From contig CAZWUO010000226.1 in assembly GCA_964636675.1 (NCBI GenBank), positions 1-5,343 on the forward strand: a DNA stretch of 5,343 nucleotides, given 5' to 3'. Within the stretch, counting starts at the first letter, position 1; every line of letters starts with the position of its first letter. This DNA comes from JALUUH01 sp964636675 (lineage in GTDB: Bacteria > Pseudomonadota > Gammaproteobacteria > S012-40). Below the pieces are notes generated by a model. The model had not been told where the DNA came from. It saw only the letters and a program-made list of their open reading frames with translations, and searched no databases. A program made the position numbers and the translations under genes. This document shows positions 1 to 5,274 of this stretch, in pieces.

Positions 1-676
1 AGGCAGTCGCTATTCCCGCAGCACCAAAAATCATGCACATCACCATGATTTGGTAACGCACTGCAACTAACGGTGGCACACCGGAGAGTATTTGTCCTGT
101 CATCATGCCTGGTAATAACACGACTCCGACGGCAAACAAGGAATTAATCACCGGTATCATCGCCGCATTTAACGCAATGACACGGGCTTTTGCATAAGGC
201 ACACCGCGCTGGGTTTCTGCTTCCAAACGTTCTATCGACAAACTTACGCTATTCATCGCATTCGCAAATACCATCCCTGCAAGCGGAATGACTTGGTTTG
301 GCTGATACCAGGGCTGACTGTCTAATACCAGTTGTGAGACTAAAAATAATACCACTCCACCACTCAAGGTCAGCGCCACTAATGCATGTGTATATAGCTC
401 TTTTCTCCGGATGGGGGTGATGGTGCGTAAGGCAATCCAGCTCGACACCGTCACCATGATAATGAGTATCATTAACACCATATAAGCGCTATCTGCATCA
501 AATATGTAAGTGAGCACATAGCCGATTAATAGCAATTGCACCAGCATGCGTAACACGGCGTAAAGTGCCGTCCCATGCTCCATGGACCAGCGATAATAAA
601 TAAAAATAACCGCTAAAACCGGTATGAATGCCAGTGCCAAATGCGTTAGCGGAATAATATCTACAGATTCATTCAT
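1..676 (-). CDS. fetB: FetB/UPF0014-family ABC transporter permease, 3' part beyond the window
   Basis: Reading leftwards from the ATG at 676-674 gives 225 codons with no stop, running off the window edge. The protein is very hydrophobic, with about seven predicted membrane helices (roughly residues 9-28, 36-59, 64-84, 97-118, 126-146, 168-190 and 207 onward). Family-typical motifs are IPLAGMVFANAMNSVSL (130-146), the charged RLEAE loop (150-154), and LLPGMMTGQILSG (187-199) followed by AVRYQI (205-210). These mark the UPF0014/FetB permease family, whose E. coli member works with the ATPase FetA in iron homeostasis and is about 259 residues long, so roughly 30-35 residues are missing here. 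An in-frame TGA lies just upstream (TGA CTC AAT AAC ATG), which fixes the ATG as the first possible ATG. The Shine-Dalgarno is poor: the nearest AAGG is 15 nt away. No ATPase gene lies upstream of this gene, so a FetA partner would have to be downstream, outside the window, or elsewhere. The substrate is inferred from the family only. Confidence 0.88.
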   Translation of the reverse strand, partial: MNESVDIIPLTHLALAFIPVLAVIFIYYRWSMEHGTALYAVLRMLVQLLLIGYVLTYIFDADSAYMVLMILIIMVTVSSWIALRTITPIRRKELYTHALVALTLSGGVVLFLVSQLVLDSQPWYQPNQVIPLAGMVFANAMNSVSLSIERLEAETQRGVPYAKARVIALNAAMIPVINSLFAVGVVLLPGMMTGQILSGVPPLVAVRYQIMVMCMIFGAAGIATA

Positions 677-725
677 GTTATTGAGTCAAAACCTTAATCG
701 GGCAAAATGTCGTTGCAAATTCATT

Positions 726-731
726 AGTATA
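726..731 (-). promoter_or_regulatory. candidate -10 element for fetB
   Basis: Reading on the minus strand, TATACT matches the sigma-70 -10 consensus at five of six positions. It lies about 50 nt upstream of the fetB ATG, which would give a leader of about 43 nt. No good -35 hexamer sits at 16-18 nt spacing; that space is occupied by the GCGGTC/GACCGC palindrome. This would fit an activator-dependent promoter, but that is inference from position alone. Confidence 0.35.
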
Positions 732-742
732 GCGACATCTTA

Positions 743-757
743 GCGGTCACCGACCGC
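743..757. promoter_or_regulatory. perfect palindrome, candidate operator upstream of fetB
   Basis: GCGGTC-ACC-GACCGC is a perfect 6-bp inverted repeat with a 3-nt centre. It covers roughly the -26 to -40 area of the proposed fetB promoter. An overlapping smaller palindrome CGGT-C-ACCG shares the same bases. It is GC-rich within an otherwise mixed intergenic region. It may bind a dimeric regulator; a hairpin role is less likely because it would lie outside both predicted transcripts. Confidence 0.4.
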
Positions 758-796
758 CATGGAAAGTGATGCATGAGCAGCCACCTGCGCATGTGT

Positions 797-815
797 TTGA
801 CAGCCAATTAGTCAA
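797..815. promoter_or_regulatory. inverted repeat between -35 and -10, candidate PadR operator
   Basis: TTGAC (797-801) and GTCAA (811-815) are perfect inverted copies separated by 9 nt. The left arm overlaps the -35 hexamer and the right arm lies in the spacer, so a bound dimer would block RNA polymerase. PadR proteins are known to bind dyad operators at their own promoters; the assignment to this PadR is inference. A related TTGA-G-TCAA palindrome lies at 681-689 in the fetB leader. Confidence 0.45.
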
Positions 816-825
816 GATGTAATAT
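797..825 (+). promoter_or_regulatory. candidate sigma-70 promoter of padR
   Basis: A perfect -35 TTGACA (797-802) is followed after exactly 17 nt by TAATAT (820-825), which matches the -10 consensus at four of six positions. The expected transcription start, 6-7 nt past the -10, falls at about 831-833, on top of the padR ATG at 832. No other promoter of similar quality is visible between fetB and padR on this strand. Confidence 0.55.
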
Positions 826-831
826 TCGTTG

Positions 832-1413
832 ATGACTATTAATGCACTGCCCGCTTCTGGCAATATCACGCGCCTCACTGTTTTGGCATTACTGTCGTGG
901 CAACCAATGCATGGCTACCAATTGCGCCAAGAAATAAGCCTGCGACGCATGGAGCGCTGGGCTAACATCAAAACGGGATCGATTTATCAAGCACTGCGTA
1001 AGCTCAATACAGAAGGCTTAGTCGAAGAACTCGGCGAGAGCCGCGCAGGCAACCGACCCTCGCGCATGACTTATCAAATCACCCCACAAGGGCGAACCAC
1101 ACTGAACGAGCTACTGCGCTCCGCCTGGGCTATTCCACAAGGCATGGCAGATCCGGTTGAGGTGGCCTTATCATTTGTGATGCTGCTTCAACCACAAGAA
1201 GTTGCGCTGCTGATTGAGCAACGACTTAGCAATATTAATGATTTACAACAAGAACTCATCAACGAGCAACAACATATCACGCAATCACCCACCGGCATTA
1301 AACTGATGATCAGCGACCTCTTCGCGCATCGTCTAAGCCTGCTTGAAGCAGAAAAAAAATGGACTCAAACCATTTTTGAGCGCGTAACAACCGGGCAATA
1401 CAGCACGACCTAA
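832..1413 (+). CDS. PadR-family transcriptional regulator
   Basis: This is a 193-residue cytoplasmic DNA-binding protein. The N-terminal winged helix (about residues 13-90) carries the family hallmark MHGYQL (26-31), the recognition-helix stretch KTGSIYQALRKL (47-58) and the wing RPSRMTYQITPQG (75-87). The rest (about 95-187) is helical with heptad-like leucines and ends in LLEAEKKW, as in the C-terminal dimerisation domain of long PadR proteins (PadR-s1, usually around 180 residues), so the length is normal. The ATG at 832 is preferred over the TTG at 829 because no Shine-Dalgarno supports either and the promoter predicts a transcript starting at about 832; the next in-frame ATG is inside the HTH. 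The gene is followed 34 nt downstream by a hydrolase gene, so it probably controls its own operon. The inducing ligand is unknown; many family members respond to phenolics or other small toxic molecules. Confidence 0.9.
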   Translation: MTINALPASGNITRLTVLALLSWQPMHGYQLRQEISLRRMERWANIKTGSIYQALRKLNTEGLVEELGESRAGNRPSRMTYQITPQGRTTLNELLRSAWAIPQGMADPVEVALSFVMLLQPQEVALLIEQRLSNINDLQQELINEQQHITQSPTGIKLMISDLFAHRLSLLEAEKKWTQTIFERVTTGQYSTT

Positions 1414-1435
1414 GCAACCCCTAAAACCCTCAAGT

Positions 1436-1439
1436 GGAG
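1436..1439 (+). promoter_or_regulatory. ribosome binding site of the hydrolase gene
   Basis: GGAG stands 8 nt before the ATG at 1448, in the 34-nt gap after the padR stop. It fixes the hydrolase start. It contrasts with the upstream padR gene, which has no such site. Confidence 0.7.
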
Positions 1440-1447
1440 AATACCCG

Positions 1448-2431
1448 ATGAACCCAAAAACGCTCGCACTTACCGTAATCACTTTTATATGCACTTTGCT
1501 CGTGGGAATAACCGCCGCGATGATGTTCGGTGGTCCAAAACAACCCGTGCCGATACCCAGCATTAACCAAGCATTCAAAGTCCTCGATTTCCCAGACTTA
1601 CCGGTAATAAAGCACTTCACCGCACGTGATAGTACTCAGTTAGGTTATCGCGCATACCCTCCTCCCACCGGAAATGTGATCAAAGGCAGTATTGTGCTCA
1701 TCCACGGCTCAGCGGCCAACAGCATCAGCATGCACACCCTCGCAAAAAGTTTCGCGCAAAACGATTATATGACTTACGCACTCGATATGCGCGGACACGG
1801 TGTATCGGGTATTAAGGGCCAAATCGAATACATCGGCCAATTAGAGGATGATCTCATAGACTTTCTGCAAGCAGTGCAGCCCGTTGGTAAGAAAACACTG
1901 ATAGGCTTTTCGGCGGGCGGTGGCTTTGCATTGCGTTTTGCGAGTGGCCCGCAACAAAAAATGTTTGCTCACTATTTGCTATTGTCACCATTCATCCATC
2001 AAGATGCGCCAAGCACCAGGCCCAACAACGGCGAATGGGTAAACGTTGGTGTACCGCGGATCATTGCACTGATGCTGCTAAACCTATTTGGGATGACCAC
2101 GTTCAATCATTTGCCGGTGACGGCGTTTGCGCTAGATGCCCAGGCTCAAACCTTGCTGACAGCACAATACTCCTACGCCTTATCACAGAATTTTCGCCCG
2201 AGATATGATTACCATGCAGACATCAATGCGCTGACGCAACCACTGGAAGTCTTGGCAGGCCAAGACGATGAAACATTATACGCCGAACAGTTTGCAACGG
2301 TATTCAAGCAAGCGGGTAAACCCATCAACGTGACGCTTATTGCAAAAACAGGACACGTTGAAATTACCCAGAATCCCCAAGCGATTCAAGCATCGATTGC
2401 AGCGGTAGAACGGCTGAACGCTCAGCATTAG
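1448..2431 (+). CDS. membrane-anchored alpha/beta hydrolase (serine hydrolase, lysophospholipase-like)
   Basis: This is a 327-residue protein. Residues 5-27 form a single hydrophobic segment after a short K4-containing N-terminus, read here as an uncleaved anchor or signal peptide without a lipobox, so the catalytic domain should lie outside the cytoplasm. The alpha/beta-hydrolase signature is complete: oxyanion-side motif LIHGSAA (84-90), DMRGHGVSG (113-121), nucleophile elbow GFSAG (153-157, Ser155), acid GQDDE (271-275, Asp273 or Asp274) and TGHVE with His303. The order and the DMRGHG motif point to the Hydrolase_4/S33-like group that includes monoacylglycerol lipases and lysophospholipases. 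The region between about 180 and 250 is a variable cap containing a hydrophobic stretch (204-216), which may bind a lipid-like substrate. The actual substrate cannot be read from the sequence. It lies 34 nt behind padR on the same strand with its own GGAG site, so it is probably the regulated output of that PadR. Confidence 0.85.
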   Translation: MNPKTLALTVITFICTLLVGITAAMMFGGPKQPVPIPSINQAFKVLDFPDLPVIKHFTARDSTQLGYRAYPPPTGNVIKGSIVLIHGSAANSISMHTLAKSFAQNDYMTYALDMRGHGVSGIKGQIEYIGQLEDDLIDFLQAVQPVGKKTLIGFSAGGGFALRFASGPQQKMFAHYLLLSPFIHQDAPSTRPNNGEWVNVGVPRIIALMLLNLFGMTTFNHLPVTAFALDAQAQTLLTAQYSYALSQNFRPRYDYHADINALTQPLEVLAGQDDETLYAEQFATVFKQAGKPINVTLIAKTGHVEITQNPQAIQASIAAVERLNAQH

Positions 2432-2494
2432 GATATCAAACCCCTCGTCCAACGACGGATTCTAAAATCTATAGCTCTCATCTCTCAGCCTTGT

Positions 2495-2532
2495 GCGTGG
2501 GCATAACACAACCTGCCCACGCCTAAGGCGTG
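2495..2532. terminator. two overlapping, mutually exclusive hairpins between convergent genes
   Basis: Hairpin A pairs 2495-2503 with 2514-2522 (arm GCGTGGGCA, 9 bp, 10-nt loop). Hairpin B pairs CACGCC (2518-2523) with GGCGTG (2527-2532) around TAA. They share bases 2518-2522, so only one can form at a time. The place, between the 3' ends of the hydrolase gene and ppiB, suits transcript-end structures for either strand. Neither is followed by a U-tract, so intrinsic termination is not demonstrated; 3'-end protection or Rho-assisted ending is equally possible. Confidence 0.35.
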
Positions 2533-2546
2533 TCATCAATTGATAT

Positions 2547-2573
2547 AATCGGATCGATAAACGTTAACCGATT
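2547..2573 (-). terminator. weak inverted repeat directly after ppiB
   Basis: AATCGG (2547-2552) and CCGATT (2568-2573) form a 6-bp inverted repeat with a 15-nt loop, beginning immediately after the ppiB stop codon. On the minus strand the following bases are AT-rich but not a run of T. It could be a weak transcript-end hairpin for ppiB, and the call rests on position. Confidence 0.25.
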
Positions 2574-3071
2574 TTAATCTGCAACAACTTCTACTTTTTC
2601 GATGACCACATCTTCGGTAGGCACATCCTGGTGTCCACCGTTTGAGCCCGTTTCAACTTGCTTTATTTTATCGACCACGTCCATGCCGTCTGTCACTTTA
2701 GCAAATACACAATAGCCCCAACCATCCGATGTTTCAGAACGAAAATTCAAAAAATCATTGTCTTTAATATTAATGAAAAACTGCGAAGAAGCAGAATGCG
2801 GATCGGGTGTTCGCGCCATTGCCAAGGTTCCGATCTCATTTTTCAGGCCATTATTGGCTTCATTTTGAATATTTTCACGTGTCTCTTTTTGCTTCATCTC
2901 TGGCTCAAACCCACCGCCTTGAACCATAAAACCATTGATGACCCGATGAAAAATAGTGCCATCAAAAAAACCATCTGCAACATATTGTTTGAAGTTAGCA
3001 CAGGTAATCGGTGCTTCTTTTTCGTTTAATTCAATGGTTATTGTGCCGTGGTTGGTTTGCATTTTAATCAT
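2574..3071 (-). CDS. ppiB: peptidyl-prolyl cis-trans isomerase B (cytoplasmic cyclophilin)
   Basis: This is a 165-residue cyclophilin that catalyses cis-trans isomerisation of X-Pro bonds during protein folding. The core motif FHRVINGFMVQGGGF (41-55) supplies the catalytic Arg43 with Phe48 and Gln51. NEANNGLKNEIGTLAMART (70-88) and HSASSQFFIN (92-101) follow, then DNDFLNF (104-110) and GWGYCVFAKV (117-126) with the substrate-pocket aromatic. The sequence tracks E. coli PpiB (164 residues, cytoplasmic) closely, and there is no signal peptide. The start at 3071 is chosen because AAGGA stands 6 nt upstream and the N-terminus MIKMQTNHG aligns with that of E. coli PpiB. A longer reading from a TTG at 3140 would put 23 extra residues inside an inserted repeat element. 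The gene lies downstream of ilvD on the same strand, separated from it by that element. Expression may come from ilvD read-through or from a promoter in or next to the element. Confidence 0.95.
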   Translation of the reverse strand: MIKMQTNHGTITIELNEKEAPITCANFKQYVADGFFDGTIFHRVINGFMVQGGGFEPEMKQKETRENIQNEANNGLKNEIGTLAMARTPDPHSASSQFFINIKDNDFLNFRSETSDGWGYCVFAKVTDGMDVVDKIKQVETGSNGGHQDVPTEDVVIEKVEVVAD

Positions 3072-3077
3072 GGTTTT

Positions 3078-3082
3078 TCCTT
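3078..3082 (-). promoter_or_regulatory. ribosome binding site of ppiB
   Basis: On the minus strand AAGGA lies 6 nt before the ATG at 3071. It decides the start against the upstream TTG at 3140. The site lies outside the inserted element, so it survived the insertion. Confidence 0.8.
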
Positions 3083-3098
3083 CGTTTACTATTAATAA

Positions 3099-3119
3099 AT
3101 ACTGAGACCTTTGCACGAG
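3099..3119 (+). repeat. left target duplication and terminal inverted repeat
   Basis: ATACT (3099-3103) is the left copy of the target duplication. The 16-bp left terminal repeat follows directly. The preceding flank, ATTAATAA, is native ppiB leader sequence. Confidence 0.75.
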
Positions 3120-3242
3120 AGCGAGTTTTCGTTCCAGCAAGGCATAAATGATCGAAAAAGCGCAGTTTACTTGTCGTAAATGAGCATTTTGAGATCATTT
3201 ATAACGCAGCTGGAGCGGAAAATCGACTCGTGCAAAGGTCTC
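3104..3242. mobile_element. 139-bp MITE-like foldback element between ilvD and ppiB
   Basis: The outer 16 bases of each end are perfect inverted copies (GAGACCTTTGCACGAG at 3104-3119 and its complement at 3227-3242). Similarity continues inward with small indels through TTTTC and CCAGC motifs to a second exact 10-bp block, ATAAATGATC (3144-3153) against GATCATTTAT (3193-3202). Even the centre folds: TTTAC (3166-3170) pairs with GTAAA (3176-3180), centred on base 3173, the exact midpoint. The whole element is therefore one imperfect palindrome. It is flanked by ATACT on both sides (3099-3103 and 3243-3247), a 5-bp target duplication. It contains no transposase gene and would need one supplied in trans. 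From memory, the GAGACCTTTGCA-type end resembles those of some IS5-family (IS1031-like) elements, but the 5-bp duplication is not the usual length for that group, so the family is uncertain. Confidence 0.82.
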
Positions 3243-3247
3243 ATACT
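3227..3247 (-). repeat. right terminal inverted repeat and target duplication
   Basis: The 16-bp right terminal repeat (3227-3242) is the exact complement of the left one. It is followed by ATACT (3243-3247). One base further on comes the ilvD stop codon, so the insertion only just missed the ilvD reading frame. Confidence 0.75.
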
Positions 3248-3248
3248 G

Positions 3249-5108
3249 CTAAGACTTTTTGACGTATAACTGTGTCACATCGCGCACGGCTCCGCGGGCT
3301 GCCGATGTAGTCATCGCCGCATAGGCTTGCAACGCACTTGAGACCACCCGTTGACGGTTTTCAGGTTTCCAAGCATGTGTTTTTTTCGCCATCATCGCCT
3401 CCCTACGCCGTTGCATCTCCGCATCAGAGATAACCAGATGTATGCGTCGTTGCGGGATGTCAATTTCAATGTTATCACCTTCATTAACCAACGCGATATT
3501 GCCACCTTCTGCGGCTTCAGGCGAAACATGGCCAATAGACAATCCGGAGGTTCCACCGGAAAAACGCCCATCGGTGATTAACGCACAGGTTTTACCCAAG
3601 CCCTTGGATTTTAAATAAGTCGTCGGATACAACATTTCCTGCATACCCGGCCCACCGCGTGGGCCTTCATAACGAATAATCACCACATCGCCTGCTTGAA
3701 TTTTATCCCCCAAAATACCTTCTACAGCAGCGTCTTGGCTTTCAAATATTCGCGCTACACCCGAAAATTTCAATATACTGTCATCGACACCTGCGGTTTT
3801 TACCACACAACCATCTTGTGCAATATTACCAAACAACACCGCGAGACCACCGTCCGTACTATAAGCATGTTGCATATCTCGAATACACCCGTTTTGCCTA
3901 TCGGTGTCTAACGAAGGCCAGCGTTTATTTTGGCTAAATGCCTCGGTCGTGCGTATATTTCCGGGAGCGGCGGCATAAAAGTTTTTGACGTAATCATCCG
4001 TGTTACGCGTAATATCCCATTGATTCAAAGCGTCTAACATCGTTTTGCTGTGAATGGTGGGCGTATCCCGATTCAGCAAACCTGCATTATCTAATTGGCC
4101 CAAAATGCCGATGACGCCACCCGCACGATGCACGTCTTCCATATGATATTTTTGCGTACTCGGCGCAACTTTGCACAAATTAGGGACTTTCCGCGATAAT
4201 CGATCAATGTCATCTAAGCTAAAATCAACCTGGGCTTCTTCTGCGGCGGCGAGTAAATGCAAGATCGTATTGGTTGATCCACCCATTGCGATATCCAAGG
4301 ACATGGCGTTTTCAAAGGCCGAAAAATTCGCAATATTGCGGGGCAAAACCGTTTCATCATCGCCGTCATAATAACGCTTAGTGATTTCAACAATGCGCTG
4401 CCCCGCTTCCAGGAATAATGTTTTTCTATCTGCATGTGTGGCCAACATACTGCCGTTACCCGGTAATGCTAAGCCCAAAGCTTCCGCGAGACAATTCATC
4501 GAATTAGCGGTAAACATACCGGAACACGAGCCACAAGTAGGACAAGCAGATCGTTCCATGATGGCCACATCTTCGTCAGACTGATTTGGGTTCGCTGCCG
4601 ATACCATGGCATCTACTAAGTCTAAATGAATCTCCTGTCCATTAAGCACGGCTTTGCCCGACTCCATCGGGCCACCGGAAACAAAAATAACCGGAATATT
4701 CAAACGCAACGACGCATTCAACATACCTGGAGTAATTTTGTCACAATTAGAGATACATACCAGTGCATCTGCACAATGTGCATTCACCATGTATTCGACG
4801 GAGTCGGCGATAATTTCCCGCGAAGGCAAGCTATAAAGCATGCCGCTATGCCCCATCGCAATTCCATCATCAATTGCAATCGTATTAAATTCTTTGGCCA
4901 CACCTCCCGCTTTTTCAATTTCGCGACACACTAATTGCCCGATGTCTTTTAAATGCACATGACCCGGCACAAATTGAGTAAATGAATTCGCAACCGCAAT
5001 AATAGGCTTGTTAAAATCCTCATCAGTCATCCCGGTGGCACGCCATAATGCGCGCGCTCCCGCCATGTTTCTGCCATGGGTCGATGTTTTGGATTTGTAT
5101 TCTGGCAT
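3249..5108 (-). CDS. ilvD: dihydroxy-acid dehydratase, branched-chain amino acid synthesis
   Basis: This is a 619-residue cytoplasmic Fe-S enzyme. It dehydrates 2,3-dihydroxy-isovalerate and 2,3-dihydroxy-3-methylvalerate to the keto acids leading to valine, leucine and isoleucine (and pantothenate). Visible motifs are THGRNMAGARALWRATGMT (10-28), FVPGHVHL (46-53), Mg-binding IDDGIAMGH (79-87, Asp81), CISNCDKITPGM (118-129, Cys122 Fe-S ligand and Lys124), ACPTCGSCSGMFTANSMN (188-205, Cys195 ligand), GGSTNT (276-281), YEGPRGGPGMQEML (480-493, Glu491) and ITDGRFSGGTSGLSIGHVSPEAA (511-533, Ser517 as catalytic base). All key residues are present. The first Cys of [2Fe-2S] plant-type enzymes is absent, as in E. 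coli IlvD, which suggests the oxygen-sensitive [4Fe-4S] type. The start at 5108 gives MPEYKSKT, matching E. coli MPKYRSAT. An ATG at 5123 (five residues longer) remains possible. The TTG at 5150 is rejected because it overlaps the promoter -10. The Shine-Dalgarno is weak for both ATGs. Confidence 0.96.
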   Translation of the reverse strand: MPEYKSKTSTHGRNMAGARALWRATGMTDEDFNKPIIAVANSFTQFVPGHVHLKDIGQLVCREIEKAGGVAKEFNTIAIDDGIAMGHSGMLYSLPSREIIADSVEYMVNAHCADALVCISNCDKITPGMLNASLRLNIPVIFVSGGPMESGKAVLNGQEIHLDLVDAMVSAANPNQSDEDVAIMERSACPTCGSCSGMFTANSMNCLAEALGLALPGNGSMLATHADRKTLFLEAGQRIVEITKRYYDGDDETVLPRNIANFSAFENAMSLDIAMGGSTNTILHLLAAAEEAQVDFSLDDIDRLSRKVPNLCKVAPSTQKYHMEDVHRAGGVIGILGQLDNAGLLNRDTPTIHSKTMLDALNQWDITRNTDDYVKNFYAAAPGNIRTTEAFSQNKRWPSLDTDRQNGCIRDMQHAYSTDGGLAVLFGNIAQDGCVVKTAGVDDSILKFSGVARIFESQDAAVEGILGDKIQAGDVVIIRYEGPRGGPGMQEMLYPTTYLKSKGLGKTCALITDGRFSGGTSGLSIGHVSPEAAEGGNIALVNEGDNIEIDIPQRRIHLVISDAEMQRRREAMMAKKTHAWKPENRQRVVSSALQAYAAMTTSAARGAVRDVTQLYVKKS

Positions 5109-5132
5109 TTTTATAACACTCATTAAATCAAC

Positions 5133-5161
5133 AGCCGTTGATTGTAGCAAAAATAACGGCT
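5133..5161. promoter_or_regulatory. 7-bp-arm inverted repeat spanning the ilvD -10, candidate operator
   Basis: AGCCGTT (5133-5139) and AACGGCT (5155-5161) are perfect inverted copies separated by 15 nt. Arm centres are 22 bp apart, about two helical turns, so both face the same side of the DNA. The arms bracket the -10 hexamer and the predicted start site, the place expected for a repressor dimer. The regulator is unknown. Confidence 0.45.
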
Positions 5162-5170
5162 AAGCCTAAA
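5141..5170 (-). promoter_or_regulatory. candidate extended -10 promoter of ilvD
   Basis: On the minus strand TGC-TACAAT gives an extended -10 (TG at 5149-5148, hexamer 5146-5141, five of six matches). A poor -35, TTTAGG (5170-5165), lies 18 nt upstream; extended -10 promoters tolerate this. The transcript would start near 5134, leaving about 25 nt before the ATG at 5108 and only about 10 nt before the ATG at 5123, which favours 5108. No leader peptide or attenuator fits in this short leader. Confidence 0.55.
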
Positions 5171-5190
5171 TCACTCTTTCTGACTCTTTT
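5171..5190. repeat. 10-bp tandem repeat just upstream of the ilvD promoter
   Basis: TCACTCTTTC (5171-5180) is followed directly by TGACTCTTTT (5181-5190), eight of ten bases identical. The 10-bp period puts the two copies on the same DNA face next to the proposed -35. It could be a regulator site, or simple low-complexity sequence. Confidence 0.35.
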
Positions 5191-5274
5191 TTGCTGTTCG
5201 CCTGGAAAAAGATTTACTTGCAAAAAAAAGATTCAGTGATCAAGATTAGTTGTTTAAAAACCGTAATATATATT

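Noticed and set aside
1333..1620. Open frame of 95 codons on the minus strand across the padR-hydrolase junction
   Set aside because: It overlaps two well-supported genes on the other strand and shows no family motif or ribosome binding site.
2544..2549. Perfect TATAAT on the plus strand after the hydrolase gene
   Set aside because: No -35 lies at 16-18 nt, and it would point into the antisense strand of ppiB with no gene to serve.
2658..3029. Open frame of 123 codons on the plus strand opposite ppiB
   Set aside because: It lies entirely antisense to a clearly conserved gene, shows no recognisable domain and has a cysteine/phenylalanine-rich composition typical of antisense frames.
3072..3140. 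N-terminal extension of PpiB by 23 residues from a TTG at 3140
   Set aside because: The extension lies largely inside the inserted foldback element, has no homologous counterpart in PpiB proteins, and the ATG at 3071 has an excellent AAGGA site 6 nt away.
3351..4934. Several 60-102-codon frames overlapping ilvD on both strands
   Set aside because: They sit inside the conserved ilvD frame and read as out-of-frame shadows with no motifs of their own.
5109..5150. Longer IlvD starts at the TTG (5150) or the ATG (5123)
   Set aside because: The TTG overlaps the promoter -10. The ATG at 5123 cannot be excluded but would have only a 10-nt leader, and MPEYKS matches the family N-terminus.
5221..5245. 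Run of eight T on the minus strand as a possible terminator
   Set aside because: No stable stem precedes the T-run; the neighbouring AAGATT copies are direct, not inverted, repeats.
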